DNA from: Enterococcus rotai
GTDB taxonomy: Bacteria; Bacillota; Bacilli; Lactobacillales; Enterococcaceae
Reading direction: 5' to 3'
Assembly: GCF_001465345.1 (NCBI RefSeq)
Contig: NZ_CP013655.1
Span: 434,001 to 498,000, forward strand
DNA length: 64,000 bases
In this document: positions 53,379 through 61,844 of the stretch, piece by piece
Position numbering within the stretch: the first letter of the stretch is position 1
Layout of the letters: every line of letters begins with the position of its first letter
Translations under genes and position numbers: made by a program
Notes under the pieces: generated by a model
Seen by the model: only the letters and a program-made list of their open reading frames with translations
What the model was told of the DNA's origin: nothing
The model's database searches: none

Positions 53379-54152
53379 CTTTTATTTTCACCTCCTCATA
53401 AAATAAATTTAGGTTTTTCTTTCGGGATAACCTATAACCCAATAACATCTATGTGACACTCATTGTATTAATCGAAAATCACTAATCACCTCCTTATTTA
53501 AAATTCTTTTGAAAGAGTAGTTAGTCTGTCTAATAAGGAACTATTTAATTTGCCCGCTATTCAAATATGTTTTAATAACAACATAGCTGACATAAAAAAA
53601 CATTTCGCAATTATTTAACGAGATTACAACGATAAAAATGAGATGTTTTTGAAATCCACTTTTTTATTATACTTTTTTTTCAAGAAAAGTAATGATCAAT
53701 CTGTGTAAAGAGTGGAAGCATTTTTTGAAAAAAGCAGTATTCCCTGTTTAATTATGCTAGATTTTACTATTTTTTTCTTTTTTTTGGACTTTTTCGGTAT
53801 AAAATCATATTAAAAAAAAAGGCATATATCCATAAAAAAAACATTTTTTTACTTTTCTTATTTCTATCGTTTTTTCACTTTTCTTGAGTTTTTTTCATAT
53901 GCTCTTTTGTATAACAAAATATTTCTTTGAATTTAGACTTAAAAATAGTTCATGAGTACCAGCCTCAAAAAATAGGGGGAAAGTACTAGATAAATAAGAA
54001 ATAGATAGATGTGTATAATGAATTTTTGCTGAAGAAAAGTTTCTCCATAGTCGAAAAAGCTAGGATTACTCTGTTCAATTTAAGTTAAAGGTGGTAGAGG
54101 GACATGTAACAACAGAATCATCCCATCGAGAAGTAACAAATTGTCACAAAAT
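53379..54152. other. AT-rich leader upstream of WxL operon
   Basis: About 770 bp, strongly AT-rich with long A/T runs, without a supportable gene on either strand. It must contain the WxL operon promoter; a minus-strand TATAAT occurs at 53666-53671 but without a good -35 at normal spacing, which would suit activator dependence. The unusual length and AT content would suit several regulators. Confidence 0.5.
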
Positions 54153-54187
54153 CAAAAAAAAGCCAACCTCAATCAAGAAGTTGACCT
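54153..54187 (-). terminator. Terminator of glyoxalase-type gene
   Basis: Minus-strand GTCAACTTC/GAGGTTGGC arms with a short loop and a seven-T tail, 8 bp past the stop at 54195. Confidence 0.75.
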
Positions 54188-54194
54188 TTATAAT

Positions 54195-55040
54195 TTAATA
54201 CCCAAATTTAATCTGCATTCCGTTTGGATCTTTTATCATGATTTGCTCTTGTTCTTTCACGTATTCAACAGAAGCTTCATCAAGCTGCTTGTTCAAAAGC
54301 TCAAATGCATCTCTGGATAGTAACTGGAATGTATACCACGCCAAGCCTAACTGATTCTCACCAATTAAAGCCACATGTTCGCCATTCCAAGTGTTCGTCC
54401 CTATATGATGATGATACTCGCCTGCTGCGAAGAATTTCGCACGGTTGCCGAAATTCGATTTCAAAGAAAAACCAAGTTTTTCATAAAACTTCTCAGTTTC
54501 CTCTAAATCTGCAACCTGTAGATGAACATGTCCGATTCTTGAGCCTGGCGCCATACCTAACCACTTGCCATCCGCTTCTGCGACAACCCCATCTCCATCC
54601 AACTCTTCCGTCACACCAATGATTTCTCCATCTGCTCGAATATCCCAATCCGTCATCGGTTTATCCCGATAGATTTCGATCCCATTGTCTTCTGGATCCG
54701 TTAGATAGATAGCTTCGCTGTAGCCATGATCAGCGGCACCAACTTCAATCTTGTTTTGCAATAGCCACAATAACGTATTGCCTAAATCTTTACGAGTAGG
54801 TAAGAGAAAAGCCGTATGATACAATCCTGTCGTTTTGTTACTTACCACAGGATCAACAAGTTCTTCTAAAACCACAATGGCTTCAGAAGCATCTTGTGTA
54901 CCTAAGAAGGCTATCTTTCCTTCTTTTTTCAGTAAAACAAGTCCAATCATATGCGTATAAAATTCTATCATTGCTTCTAGATTTCTAACTTTTAATTTCA
55001 CTTGTTTTACGATCGTTGTTTTCGGTAATGTAAACACCAT
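54195..55040 (-). CDS. VOC-family dioxygenase/glyoxalase (CatE-like)
   Basis: A 281-residue protein of two tandem vicinal-oxygen-chelate modules: LKVRNLEAMIEFYTHMIGLVLL (residues 17-38) with YHTAFLLPTRKDL, then IGHVHLQVADLEETEKFYEKLGFSL with GEYHHHIGTNTW. The His/Glu metal positions of catechol 2,3-dioxygenase-like enzymes are present (GHVHL, YHHHIG, a later IKDPNG). Substrate unknown. The ATG at 55040 follows GGAGGAG; a start five codons upstream lacks an RBS. It follows the nitroreductase gene by about 25 bp, suggesting joint detoxification. Confidence 0.82.
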   Translation of the reverse strand: MVFTLPKTTIVKQVKLKVRNLEAMIEFYTHMIGLVLLKKEGKIAFLGTQDASEAIVVLEELVDPVVSNKTTGLYHTAFLLPTRKDLGNTLLWLLQNKIEVGAADHGYSEAIYLTDPEDNGIEIYRDKPMTDWDIRADGEIIGVTEELDGDGVVAEADGKWLGMAPGSRIGHVHLQVADLEETEKFYEKLGFSLKSNFGNRAKFFAAGEYHHHIGTNTWNGEHVALIGENQLGLAWYTFQLLSRDAFELLNKQLDEASVEYVKEQEQIMIKDPNGMQIKFGY

Positions 55041-55065
55041 ACATTTCTCCTCCATTTGCTCGTAA

Positions 55066-55662
55066 TTAGTTAAATTCTAAGAAACGTGCGCTATCTTCCA
55101 TGTATTCTTTTTCGCCAGCTTCAGCTTCGATCGAACCAAAAACAAGTTGTGCTCTTAATTTCCAGCTACTTGGAATAGACCATTCTTTTGCTACTGCTTC
55201 ATCGATTACTGGGTTGTAATGTTGTAAGTTAGCACCGATATTTTTTTGAGCTAATGCAGTCCAAACGTTTGCTTGAGTCAAACCACTTGCTTGTTCTGAC
55301 CATACTGGGAAGTTATCCGCATATAATTCAAATTGTTCTTGTAGATTTTTCACGATATCCATATCTTCGAAGAAAAGTAATGTCCCTGTTCCAGCTGCAA
55401 AACTTTGTAATTTCGCTTGTGTATTTGGGAAAGCTTCTGCAGGTGTTAAAGGTTTCAACGCTTCTTCTGTCATTGACCATAATTTTTTATGCGCATCGCC
55501 GAATAAGAAAACCACACGTTGTGTTTGTGAATTGAAAGATGTTGGGCTTTCTCTAACAACTTCCTTGACTAAGGCTTTGATTTCTTCTTGTGATTGTGGA
55601 AGATTATCTCCTAAAGAGTAGATTGAACGGCGTTTTTTTAAAGCTTGAATAAATTCTGTCAT
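55066..55662 (-). CDS. Nitroreductase-family protein (Frm2/Hbn1-like)
   Basis: A 198-residue FMN-binding nitroreductase-fold protein. KKRRSIYSLGDNLPQSQEEI, ESPTSFNSQTQRVVFLFGDAHKKLW and QKNIGANLQHYNPVIDEAVAKEW are characteristic of the Frm2/Hbn1-like branch. Such enzymes reduce nitroaromatics or other electrophiles with NAD(P)H. It is co-transcribed with the glyoxalase-type gene. Confidence 0.85.
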   Translation of the reverse strand: MTEFIQALKKRRSIYSLGDNLPQSQEEIKALVKEVVRESPTSFNSQTQRVVFLFGDAHKKLWSMTEEALKPLTPAEAFPNTQAKLQSFAAGTGTLLFFEDMDIVKNLQEQFELYADNFPVWSEQASGLTQANVWTALAQKNIGANLQHYNPVIDEAVAKEWSIPSSWKLRAQLVFGSIEAEAGEKEYMEDSARFLEFN

Positions 55663-55777
55663 GTGTATTGCTCCTTTTCGTTTTCCATTAATTTTTTTAG
55701 ATCACTTTTACAGTATATAGTCTTACTAAAAGTAAGTAAAGAGATTTGGCTTACTTTTTATAAGTTTTTTTCACACT

Positions 55778-55806
55778 AAAAAAAAAAAGCCTAAAATAAA
55801 GGCTTT
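55778..55806 (-). terminator. Terminator of DUF1304 gene
   Basis: Minus-strand AAAGCCT/AGGCTTT arms around an 8-nt loop, followed by a T-run of more than ten, 20 bp past the stop. Confidence 0.78.
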
Positions 55807-55827
55807 CTTATCTTGAACTTTTTCGGT

Positions 55828-56193
55828 TTATTTAAACACTAGTAGCGTAATGAATGTAATAATTGCAGGAATCCCTTGCTTTATCAAAATTGATTTAGAT
55901 GAAGTCAGTCCGCCATATACCGCTGCAACAATCACACAAAGGATAAAGAACATTACAACACTCCAACTGTTTGCTGCAAAAAAAGCGCCCCATAAAATTC
56001 CTGTAGCTAAAAAGCCGTTATATAGTCCTTGATTTTTGAATAAAGTCTGCACTCTTGGATCATCCAAAAATTCTTTATCCAGACCAAAGCTACGTTGTGC
56101 CGCAGGTGAAGTTGTTTGAAACATTTCTAGATATAAAATGTAATAATGTTCAACTGCAACGATCACAGCTAAAACTAAAGGAACAATATGCAT
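55828..56193 (-). CDS. DUF1304 membrane protein
   Basis: A 121-residue membrane protein with four hydrophobic helices. VPLVLAVIVAVEHYYILYLEMF, LFKNQGLYNGFLATGILWG and ILIKQGIPAIITFITLLVF match DUF1304. Function unknown. It follows the second nitroreductase gene by 12 bp and shares its transcript, ending at a terminator. Confidence 0.88.
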   Translation of the reverse strand: MHIVPLVLAVIVAVEHYYILYLEMFQTTSPAAQRSFGLDKEFLDDPRVQTLFKNQGLYNGFLATGILWGAFFAANSWSVVMFFILCVIVAAVYGGLTSSKSILIKQGIPAIITFITLLVFK

Positions 56194-56205
56194 GGTCTTC
56201 TCCTC

Positions 56206-56844
56206 CTATTTCCACGTTGTGATATCAGTTGCTGGTAAACGATAAGACGGATAGCCTTCTTCATTGGCTTTACCAATGGACACAATCATAACTGGATAAT
56301 AACGTTCTTTATCCATATCTAATGATTCAGCTATTTTTTCGCGTTCAAAACCACCGATAGGATTGGTATCATAACCATAAGCACGAGCAACTAACATTAA
56401 ATTCATTGCAGCTAACGCTCCGTCGATAATGGCCATTTCTTTTTTATCTTCTGTGGCCATATGCTCGAATAAAGGGCTCAGTGCTTCTAATTGACGCTCT
56501 TTTACTTCTGGAGGCATTAGGTTTTGTTCAACAGCCGTACCATAAATTTTTTCAGCATGTTCAAAGCTATTTAAATCACCAAAAATCACGATCATAGCAG
56601 AAGAGGTTTCATTTTGTACTTTATTAAAACGAACTAAAGGAGCTAAGACATCTTTTCCTGCATCACTTTCAACAACAACAAAGCGCCAAGGTTGCATATT
56701 CACTGAAGAGGGTGCTTTCACTGTATCGTTGATGATTTGTTCCATTTCTTCACGACTGATTTTAACTGTTGGATCGTAATTACGAATTGATCTTCTACCT
56801 TTCATGATCGTCTCAAAATTGTTTTCTTTATATGTGTTTTCCAT
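56206..56844 (-). CDS. Nitroreductase-family protein
   Basis: A 212-residue FMN-dependent nitroreductase: MKGRRSIRNYDPTVKISREEMEQII, APSSVNMQPWRFVVVE (the FMN region), DGALAAMNLMLVARAYGYDTNPIGGF and a C-terminal MIVSIGKANEEGYPSYRLP. It would reduce nitro or quinone substrates. GAGGG lies five bases before the ATG at 56844. It is divergent from the ArsR regulator; a perfect inverted repeat sits between them, so it is probably that repressor's target. Confidence 0.88.
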   Translation of the reverse strand: MENTYKENNFETIMKGRRSIRNYDPTVKISREEMEQIINDTVKAPSSVNMQPWRFVVVESDAGKDVLAPLVRFNKVQNETSSAMIVIFGDLNSFEHAEKIYGTAVEQNLMPPEVKERQLEALSPLFEHMATEDKKEMAIIDGALAAMNLMLVARAYGYDTNPIGGFEREKIAESLDMDKERYYPVMIVSIGKANEEGYPSYRLPATDITTWK

Positions 56845-56866
56845 TATATCCCTCATCTCTTTCTGT

Positions 56867-56886
56867 TGTTCGATTATTTTCGAACA
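56867..56886. promoter_or_regulatory. Inverted-repeat operator between nitroreductase and arsR
   Basis: TGTTCGATTATTTTCGAACA: perfect 7-bp arms TGTTCGA/TCGAACA with a 6-bp centre, 22 bp from the nitroreductase start and 61 bp before the regulator. Typical size and symmetry for an ArsR-family operator. Confidence 0.65.
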
Positions 56887-56932
56887 TTAAAAATATAGCA
56901 CGCTCTAAGCAATATGTAAAGTAGAAAGTTTA

Positions 56933-56941
56933 TGTTATAAT
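56933..56941 (+). promoter_or_regulatory. Extended -10 promoter of arsR, probably leaderless
   Basis: TGTTATAAT is an ideal extended -10 (TGnTATAAT) ending only six bases before the ATG at 56948. No ribosome binding site is seen, so transcription would start at or next to the ATG. Confidence 0.55.
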
Positions 56942-56947
56942 CTGTTT

Positions 56948-57259
56948 ATGAAAAATAAAATGCCTACTGACCACAATGATCCTGTTCTTCAAGCGCTACA
57001 AGCAATTAGTGATCCGATCCGTTTAAACATTGTGACTTGTTTACTGATTGATGGTGAAAAACGACTAACGTCAGAAAAATATAATATTGTAAAATCCACC
57101 TTATCTCACCACATAAAGTTACTCAAAGATGCTCAGCTGATTCAAGAGATCAAAACTGGCACAACTAAAACCTATGTTTTAAATCAAGCTTATATCCAGC
57201 AAGAATTACCAGGATTACTAGAACTAGTTCGCTTTAGAGCAGGAAAAACAACGAAATAA
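56948..57259 (+). CDS. ArsR-family transcriptional regulator
   Basis: A 103-residue winged-helix protein: VLQALQAISDPIRLNIVTCLLIDG, YNIVKSTLSHHIKLLKDAQLIQEIKTGTTKTYVLNQ (recognition helix and wing). No metal-binding cysteines are present, so it is not a metal sensor of the classical type; it may respond to an electrophile or redox signal. It is divergent from the nitroreductase gene, and its mRNA is probably leaderless. Confidence 0.88.
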   Translation: MKNKMPTDHNDPVLQALQAISDPIRLNIVTCLLIDGEKRLTSEKYNIVKSTLSHHIKLLKDAQLIQEIKTGTTKTYVLNQAYIQQELPGLLELVRFRAGKTTK

Positions 57260-57303
57260 ACCATCCTCAACACACGCATGGGTTGAGGATGGTTTATTTC
57301 GTT
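57250..57303. terminator. Bidirectional terminator overlapping both stop codons
   Basis: Perfect 22-bp arms (from AACGAAATAAACC, 57250-57271, to its complement, 57282-57303) with a 10-nt loop. The left arm contains the arsR stop and the right arm part of the stop of the minus-strand oxidoreductase gene. Confidence 0.85.
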
Positions 57304-58243
57304 AGTCAGCCATTTTCACAACGATTTTTCCAACGGCATGATGTGTTTCACTTAATGCATGAGCATCGTAAATACCTTGTCTAGAGAATGGGAAGACCTC
57401 ACCAATCACTGAAATTACTTTACCTGAAGCCATTAAATCAGCAATTTCTTGAAGCTGTTTGCCATTTGTTTGAAGCCAGATGCTTTCGGCATGGATATTT
57501 TTTTCTTTAGCCAACACTTCATCTGCGATGCCAACGATTGAAATCAAACGTCCTGTATTTGGTTTAAGTACAGAAAAACTTGATTTTTGGATATCGCCAC
57601 CCATCGTATCAAAGACTAAATCGATATCTGTCAGCACTTCAGCAAAATTGGTTGTATGATAATCGATGATTTCATCTGCCCCTAATTTTTCTAACAGAGC
57701 ATGATTTTTTTCACTGGCCGTCGTAATGACATAAGCGCCTGCTTGTTTTGCTAATTGGATTGCATACGTACCAACACCACCAGCTCCTGCATGGATCAAA
57801 ACTTTTTCGCCACTTTGAAGTTTGCCATGGTCAAAAAGTGCTTGTAAAGCTGTTAATCCAGCTAAAGGAACAGCTGCGGCTTCTTCGAAACTAATATTTT
57901 CTGGAATTTTCGCTAATAAGCTTTCGTCAACGATTGTTTCTTCAGCATACGTGCCAAAACGGGTTGTTTCAGGACGAGCAAATACTTTATCGCCCACTTT
58001 CCAGTCAGTCACTGAGCTACCCACTTCGGTGATCACACCTGCCACATCCCAGCCTAAAATAATTGGAAACGGCCAGTCAAACATTTGTTTTAAATATCCT
58101 TCTCTTAATTTCCAGTCGATTGGATTGATCGATGTTGCCTGCTCTTTGACAAGCACTTGGTTTTCTTTTAATTCAGGTAATGTTACGTCTTGCTCAATTA
58201 ATTCATCTTTGCTGCCATATTGATTGATTACTACTGCTTTCAT
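57302..58243 (-). CDS. NADP-dependent alcohol/quinone oxidoreductase (MDR family)
   Basis: A 313-residue zinc-independent MDR enzyme: GroES-like N-terminal domain (ATSINPIDWKLREGYLKQMF, WDVAGVITEVGSSVTDWKVGDKVF) and a Rossmann domain (VLIHAGAGGVGTYAIQLAKQAGAYVITTAS). The lack of the Cys/His zinc ligands and the AGAGGVG motif mark the quinone oxidoreductase branch. It probably reduces quinones or enones with NADPH, in keeping with the nitroreductases nearby. It is monocistronic. Confidence 0.88.
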   Translation of the reverse strand: MKAVVINQYGSKDELIEQDVTLPELKENQVLVKEQATSINPIDWKLREGYLKQMFDWPFPIILGWDVAGVITEVGSSVTDWKVGDKVFARPETTRFGTYAEETIVDESLLAKIPENISFEEAAAVPLAGLTALQALFDHGKLQSGEKVLIHAGAGGVGTYAIQLAKQAGAYVITTASEKNHALLEKLGADEIIDYHTTNFAEVLTDIDLVFDTMGGDIQKSSFSVLKPNTGRLISIVGIADEVLAKEKNIHAESIWLQTNGKQLQEIADLMASGKVISVIGEVFPFSRQGIYDAHALSETHHAVGKIVVKMAD

Positions 58244-58327
58244 ATTTATAAATCCTCCGTTTTTGACTAAATGTGAACTTAGTATACTCCTTATTTTTTA
58301 TTTAGGTAAAAAATATGCTTACAAAAA

Positions 58328-58360
58328 ATAAGAACAAGACATTTTAAGCCTTGTTCTTAT
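58328..58360 (-). terminator. Terminator of ABC exporter operon
   Basis: Arms ATAAGAACAAG/CTTGTTCTTAT with an 11-nt loop and T-run on the minus strand, just after the stop at 58371. Confidence 0.85.
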
Positions 58361-58370
58361 CCTTTAACGC

Positions 58371-59654
58371 CTATTCATAACGTAATGATTCAATTGGATC
58401 TAATTTAGCTGCTCTTCTAGCTGGCAATGTTCCTGCAAGGAAGGCAATTCCCATGATCACTAGAATAATCACAGCAGATGATGATGCTGAAAATTGAATC
58501 AATGTAAAGCCTGTTAATGATTTTAAGAAGGAATCAGCTGCGATTTGATTGATCAAAGCACCTGCTCCGACTGCTCCTAAAATTCCTAATAAAGAACCTA
58601 AAAATCCAATCAATGCCGCTTCTACACTGAAAATCGTAAAGACTTTCCCACTGCTAAGTCCCATGGCTTTCATCAAACCGATTTCTCTAGTACGTTCTTG
58701 CACTGACATATATAATGTATTGATGATCCCGAAACTTGCTGCTAATAAGGCAATGGCACCAAACATCGTTAGAACACCTGTGATTGCATTGATCACGTTT
58801 CTGATCATACCAATCTGGTCTTCAACTGTTTGTCCCATATAACCCGCTTTATCTAAGCGTTCTTTCACATCTGCAATTTCTGTTTTGGTTACATCTTTGC
58901 TCATTTCCCCCATGATCAGACCGTATTGTCCTTTCATCGCTTCAGGTAACCCTTCTTCGTTGATTTTCGAGATTTCATCAGCAAGAGAACGGTTCATTAA
59001 CGACATTCCGCCTTGGATCAAGCTTGTATTACGGACACCAACGATGGTTGCTTCCACTACTTTTTCTTCTCCAGTAGCAGCTGAAGGTGCTGCAATTTTA
59101 ACGGTTTTCCCAATTGCTTCTTCACTTGATTTATAGCCTAAAGATTTTACATATTCTGGTGCTAAATTGATTTGAAACTCTGAACTATTTTGATCTGCCG
59201 CTTTACCTGCTTCCAAATCTACACTCAATTCTTCTACCATCGGCATTCCTGAAAAGACATATTTTTCATCATTCTTTCCTGAAATATAACTTGTTGAAAC
59301 AGATTTCATTGCTTCCGCATTTTTGATTCCTTTAATCTCTTTGATTTTTTCAAGATCTTTGCTATCTAAAGCTTCTTGTTGCTGCATAGAACTTGTTTTT
59401 TTGTCCTCATCATATTTCTGTGGTTCGCCTTCTTCACCAGTGCTCCCACTCATTTTTGGTTGGATCATGATTTGATTTTGACCACCGACACTACCAACTT
59501 GTTTATCGATATAATCATTGACCCCAATATTGACTCCGGTTGTCAGTGAAATTGTAAATGCTCCTATAAAGATGGCTACGATCGTTAGAATCGTACGCCC
59601 TTTGTTACGCATTAAATTTGAACTAGCTGATTTTAAAATATCACTAAATTTCAT
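58371..59654 (-). CDS. ABC transporter permease, FtsX/MacB type
   Basis: A 427-residue permease: N-terminal helix (TILTIVAIFIGAFTISLTTGV), a large extracellular MacB_PCD domain (about 45-290; MIQPKMSGSTGEEGEP, SEFQINLAPEYVKSLGY), three C-terminal helices (LTMFGAIALLAASFGIINTLYM, the VQERTREIGLMKAMGLSSGKVFTIF loop, ARRAAKLDPIESLRYE). Such transporters move peptides or lipids outward by mechanotransmission. It begins directly after the ATPase stop. Confidence 0.88.
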   Translation of the reverse strand: MKFSDILKSASSNLMRNKGRTILTIVAIFIGAFTISLTTGVNIGVNDYIDKQVGSVGGQNQIMIQPKMSGSTGEEGEPQKYDEDKKTSSMQQQEALDSKDLEKIKEIKGIKNAEAMKSVSTSYISGKNDEKYVFSGMPMVEELSVDLEAGKAADQNSSEFQINLAPEYVKSLGYKSSEEAIGKTVKIAAPSAATGEEKVVEATIVGVRNTSLIQGGMSLMNRSLADEISKINEEGLPEAMKGQYGLIMGEMSKDVTKTEIADVKERLDKAGYMGQTVEDQIGMIRNVINAITGVLTMFGAIALLAASFGIINTLYMSVQERTREIGLMKAMGLSSGKVFTIFSVEAALIGFLGSLLGILGAVGAGALINQIAADSFLKSLTGFTLIQFSASSSAVIILVIMGIAFLAGTLPARRAAKLDPIESLRYE

Positions 59655-60335
59655 TTATTCGTCCCCTCCCACAATTAATCCGTCACGAACATGGATTTGT
59701 CGATCACAACGCGCAGCAAGTTCTGGATCATGCGTGACAATAATCAGCGTGATTCCTTTTTCTTTGTTCAAGTCAAATAGTAGCTGCTCGATCTTATCAC
59801 CTGTTGTCGAATCTAGGTTTCCTGTAGGTTCATCTGCAAAAATGATTTTAGGATTATTAACTAAAGCACGTGCAATACAAACTCGTTGTTTTTGGCCACC
59901 AGATAGGTTGTTGGCTTTATTATTGACTTTGTCATCTAATTCAACGGCTCTTAGTGCTTCAAGTGCCATTTCTTTACGTTTACTATTTGAAATACCGCCG
60001 ATTTTTAACGGTAACATGACATTATTTAAGACTGTATCTTTAGAATTCATGAAAAATTGTTGAAACACAAATCCAAATTGTTTATTTCTCGTTTTATCTA
60101 ACTCTTTTTTACTGATACTCGTTACATCTTGATTATTTAATAAAATTTCACCTGATGATGGTTTATCTAACAATGCTAAAATATGCATAAATGTTGATTT
60201 TCCTGATCCACTTTTCCCGATGATCGCAACTGATTCACCTTCTTCTACTTTTAGATCCACACCTTTTAATGCATCAAACTTTGATTCATTACGGCCATAG
60301 CTTTTCTTGATATTTCTTGCTTCAATTACAGACAT
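59655..60335 (-). CDS. ABC transporter ATP-binding protein, MacB/LolD type
   Basis: A 226-residue ATPase: Walker A GKSGSGKST (about 37-45), LSGGQKQRVCIARAL and Walker B IIFADEPTGNLDS. It powers the FtsX-type permease encoded next without a gap. GGAGGGG precedes the ATG. The cargo may be a bacteriocin, peptide or lipid; no such gene is adjacent. Confidence 0.9.
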   Translation of the reverse strand: MSVIEARNIKKSYGRNESKFDALKGVDLKVEEGESVAIIGKSGSGKSTFMHILALLDKPSSGEILLNNQDVTSISKKELDKTRNKQFGFVFQQFFMNSKDTVLNNVMLPLKIGGISNSKRKEMALEALRAVELDDKVNNKANNLSGGQKQRVCIARALVNNPKIIFADEPTGNLDSTTGDKIEQLLFDLNKEKGITLIIVTHDPELAARCDRQIHVRDGLIVGGDE

Positions 60336-60510
60336 GTTTTCCCCTCCATTGATTCTATCATTGTGTGTTTGATTACATTATTTTTTCCCAAACCAATTTT
60401 CCCTATTTTCATTTACTCCTTCCTGCTTCTTTCTCTTATCATTTTGCGGTAATTTCGCCCTCTTGTCATGGTACCTAAGACCTATATTTTTCGGACTTAA
60501 GTTTGATAAA

Positions 60511-60555
60511 AAAACAACATCCATCAGCTGTTAGCGCTAACAAACGTTGTTTTAC
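60511..60555 (-). terminator. Terminator of glycerate kinase gene
   Basis: Outer arms AAAACAAC/GTTGTTTT and an inner palindrome GTTAGCGCTAAC, with a T-run on the minus strand, about 50 bp past the stop at 60603. Confidence 0.7.
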
Positions 60556-60602
60556 AATACTTTTTATAACAAGCAACTGAGCATAAATTCATATAGGACA
60601 CC

Positions 60603-61724
60603 TCAGTTCTTCATCAACATCAATAAAGTTAAGGTTCGACTTGCTACTTTATGCAAGTTTGATTTGGCCTCATTCATCGCTTCAGCCAGTGTCGTAATAT
60701 GATCAATGATTGGAATGATCACCGAAACACCTTCTTCACTAAATCGTTTTGGATCACCAGTAAAACTACCTACGAAAGCAATCACTGGCACATTGTATTT
60801 TTGAGCGATCCGCCCAATTCCAACAGGTACCTTTCCCTGAAGGCTTTGATCATCCATCTGACCTTCACCAGTAATGACTAAATCAGCTTGTTCAATCACT
60901 GTTTCTAAATTGGTTTGTTCCGAAATAAATTCAAACCCAGAACGAATAGTTCCTTTTAAAAAGACTCTGATAGCAAAGCCAAGTCCACCAGCTGCACCAT
61001 CTCCCACAAAAGAAGCATCTGTTCCACTTACTACTTTTTGATAATGTTTCATATTGCGTTCGTAGTTGGACAATTCATCCTTCGTTAATCCCTTTTGCTG
61101 CCCAAACATGTAGACAGCGCCTGATGGACCAAGTAAAGGACTCTCCACATCAGAAGCAATCAAAAACGTAATATCTGCTAAACGTGGATCTAAACGGTGC
61201 GCCGAATAATGAGCGATTTCCCCCAGGCTACCACCATTAGCTGGCAACAGCTGGTTTTCATGATCAAAAAATTCAATACCTAAGGCACTTAGCAAACCAA
61301 GTCCGCCATCAACTGTTCCTGTTCCGCCTAACCCAATCACAATCGTTTGAGCTCCGTGATCAACCGCTGCCAAAACCAGTTCTCCAGTCCCATATGAAGA
61401 GGTATTTGTCGGATGAGTCTTTTCAGTCCCATCTAAATACTGAATACCAGAAGCTGTTGCTGATTCGATCACAGCTAATTTCTTTGAATCAAACCAACCA
61501 AAATCACCATTCACTATTTTTCCGTTTAACGCTTGAACTGGTACTGTGACTTTTTTTCCATTCCCATTTTTCACAACGGCTGAAACGGTTCCTTCACCAC
61601 CATCAGCAATCGCGATTGCTTTGACTTCGTGTCCTCTTTCAGTAAAGAGGTCCGTAATGATTTGATTCGCTTCAATACTAGACATTGACCCTTTCATAGA
61701 GTCAATCGCTGTTACAACCTTCAT
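60603..61724 (-). CDS. Glycerate kinase (GlxK/GarK family)
   Basis: A 373-residue class I glycerate kinase: VVTAIDSMKGSMSSIEANQII, AIADGGEGTVSAVV, IGLGGTGTVDGGLGLLSALG and ITGEGQMDDQSLQGKVPVGI. It phosphorylates glycerate to 2- or 3-phosphoglycerate in the cytosol. An AAGGTGG site precedes the ATG, and it appears monocistronic. The two-component genes upstream are read in the same direction but separated by a hairpin. Confidence 0.92.
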   Translation of the reverse strand: MKVVTAIDSMKGSMSSIEANQIITDLFTERGHEVKAIAIADGGEGTVSAVVKNGNGKKVTVPVQALNGKIVNGDFGWFDSKKLAVIESATASGIQYLDGTEKTHPTNTSSYGTGELVLAAVDHGAQTIVIGLGGTGTVDGGLGLLSALGIEFFDHENQLLPANGGSLGEIAHYSAHRLDPRLADITFLIASDVESPLLGPSGAVYMFGQQKGLTKDELSNYERNMKHYQKVVSGTDASFVGDGAAGGLGFAIRVFLKGTIRSGFEFISEQTNLETVIEQADLVITGEGQMDDQSLQGKVPVGIGRIAQKYNVPVIAFVGSFTGDPKRFSEEGVSVIIPIIDHITTLAEAMNEAKSNLHKVASRTLTLLMLMKN

Positions 61725-61793
61725 CTTCAGCCCACCTTTTTGTATACGTTTCTTCTCTTTATTTTATCATCAATTTTCTTAGCTGTAGAGAAA

Positions 61794-61841
61794 CAAAACA
61801 GACTAGGACAAAACATTTCTGTTTTTATCTTAGCCTGTTTT
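61794..61841 (-). terminator. Probable terminator of KdpE-type gene
   Basis: Minus-strand AACAGGCTAAGA and TCCTAGTCTGTT arms (imperfect) with a T-rich tail immediately after the stop at 61845. Its right part shares a GGACAAAA string with the structure at 20.2 kb. Confidence 0.55.
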
Positions 61842-61844
61842 ACA

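Noticed and set aside
53666-53700. TTGAAA and TATAAT upstream of the WxL operon as a sigma-A promoter
   Set aside because: The two hexamers are only about 6 bp apart; no usable -35 at 16-18 bp was found.
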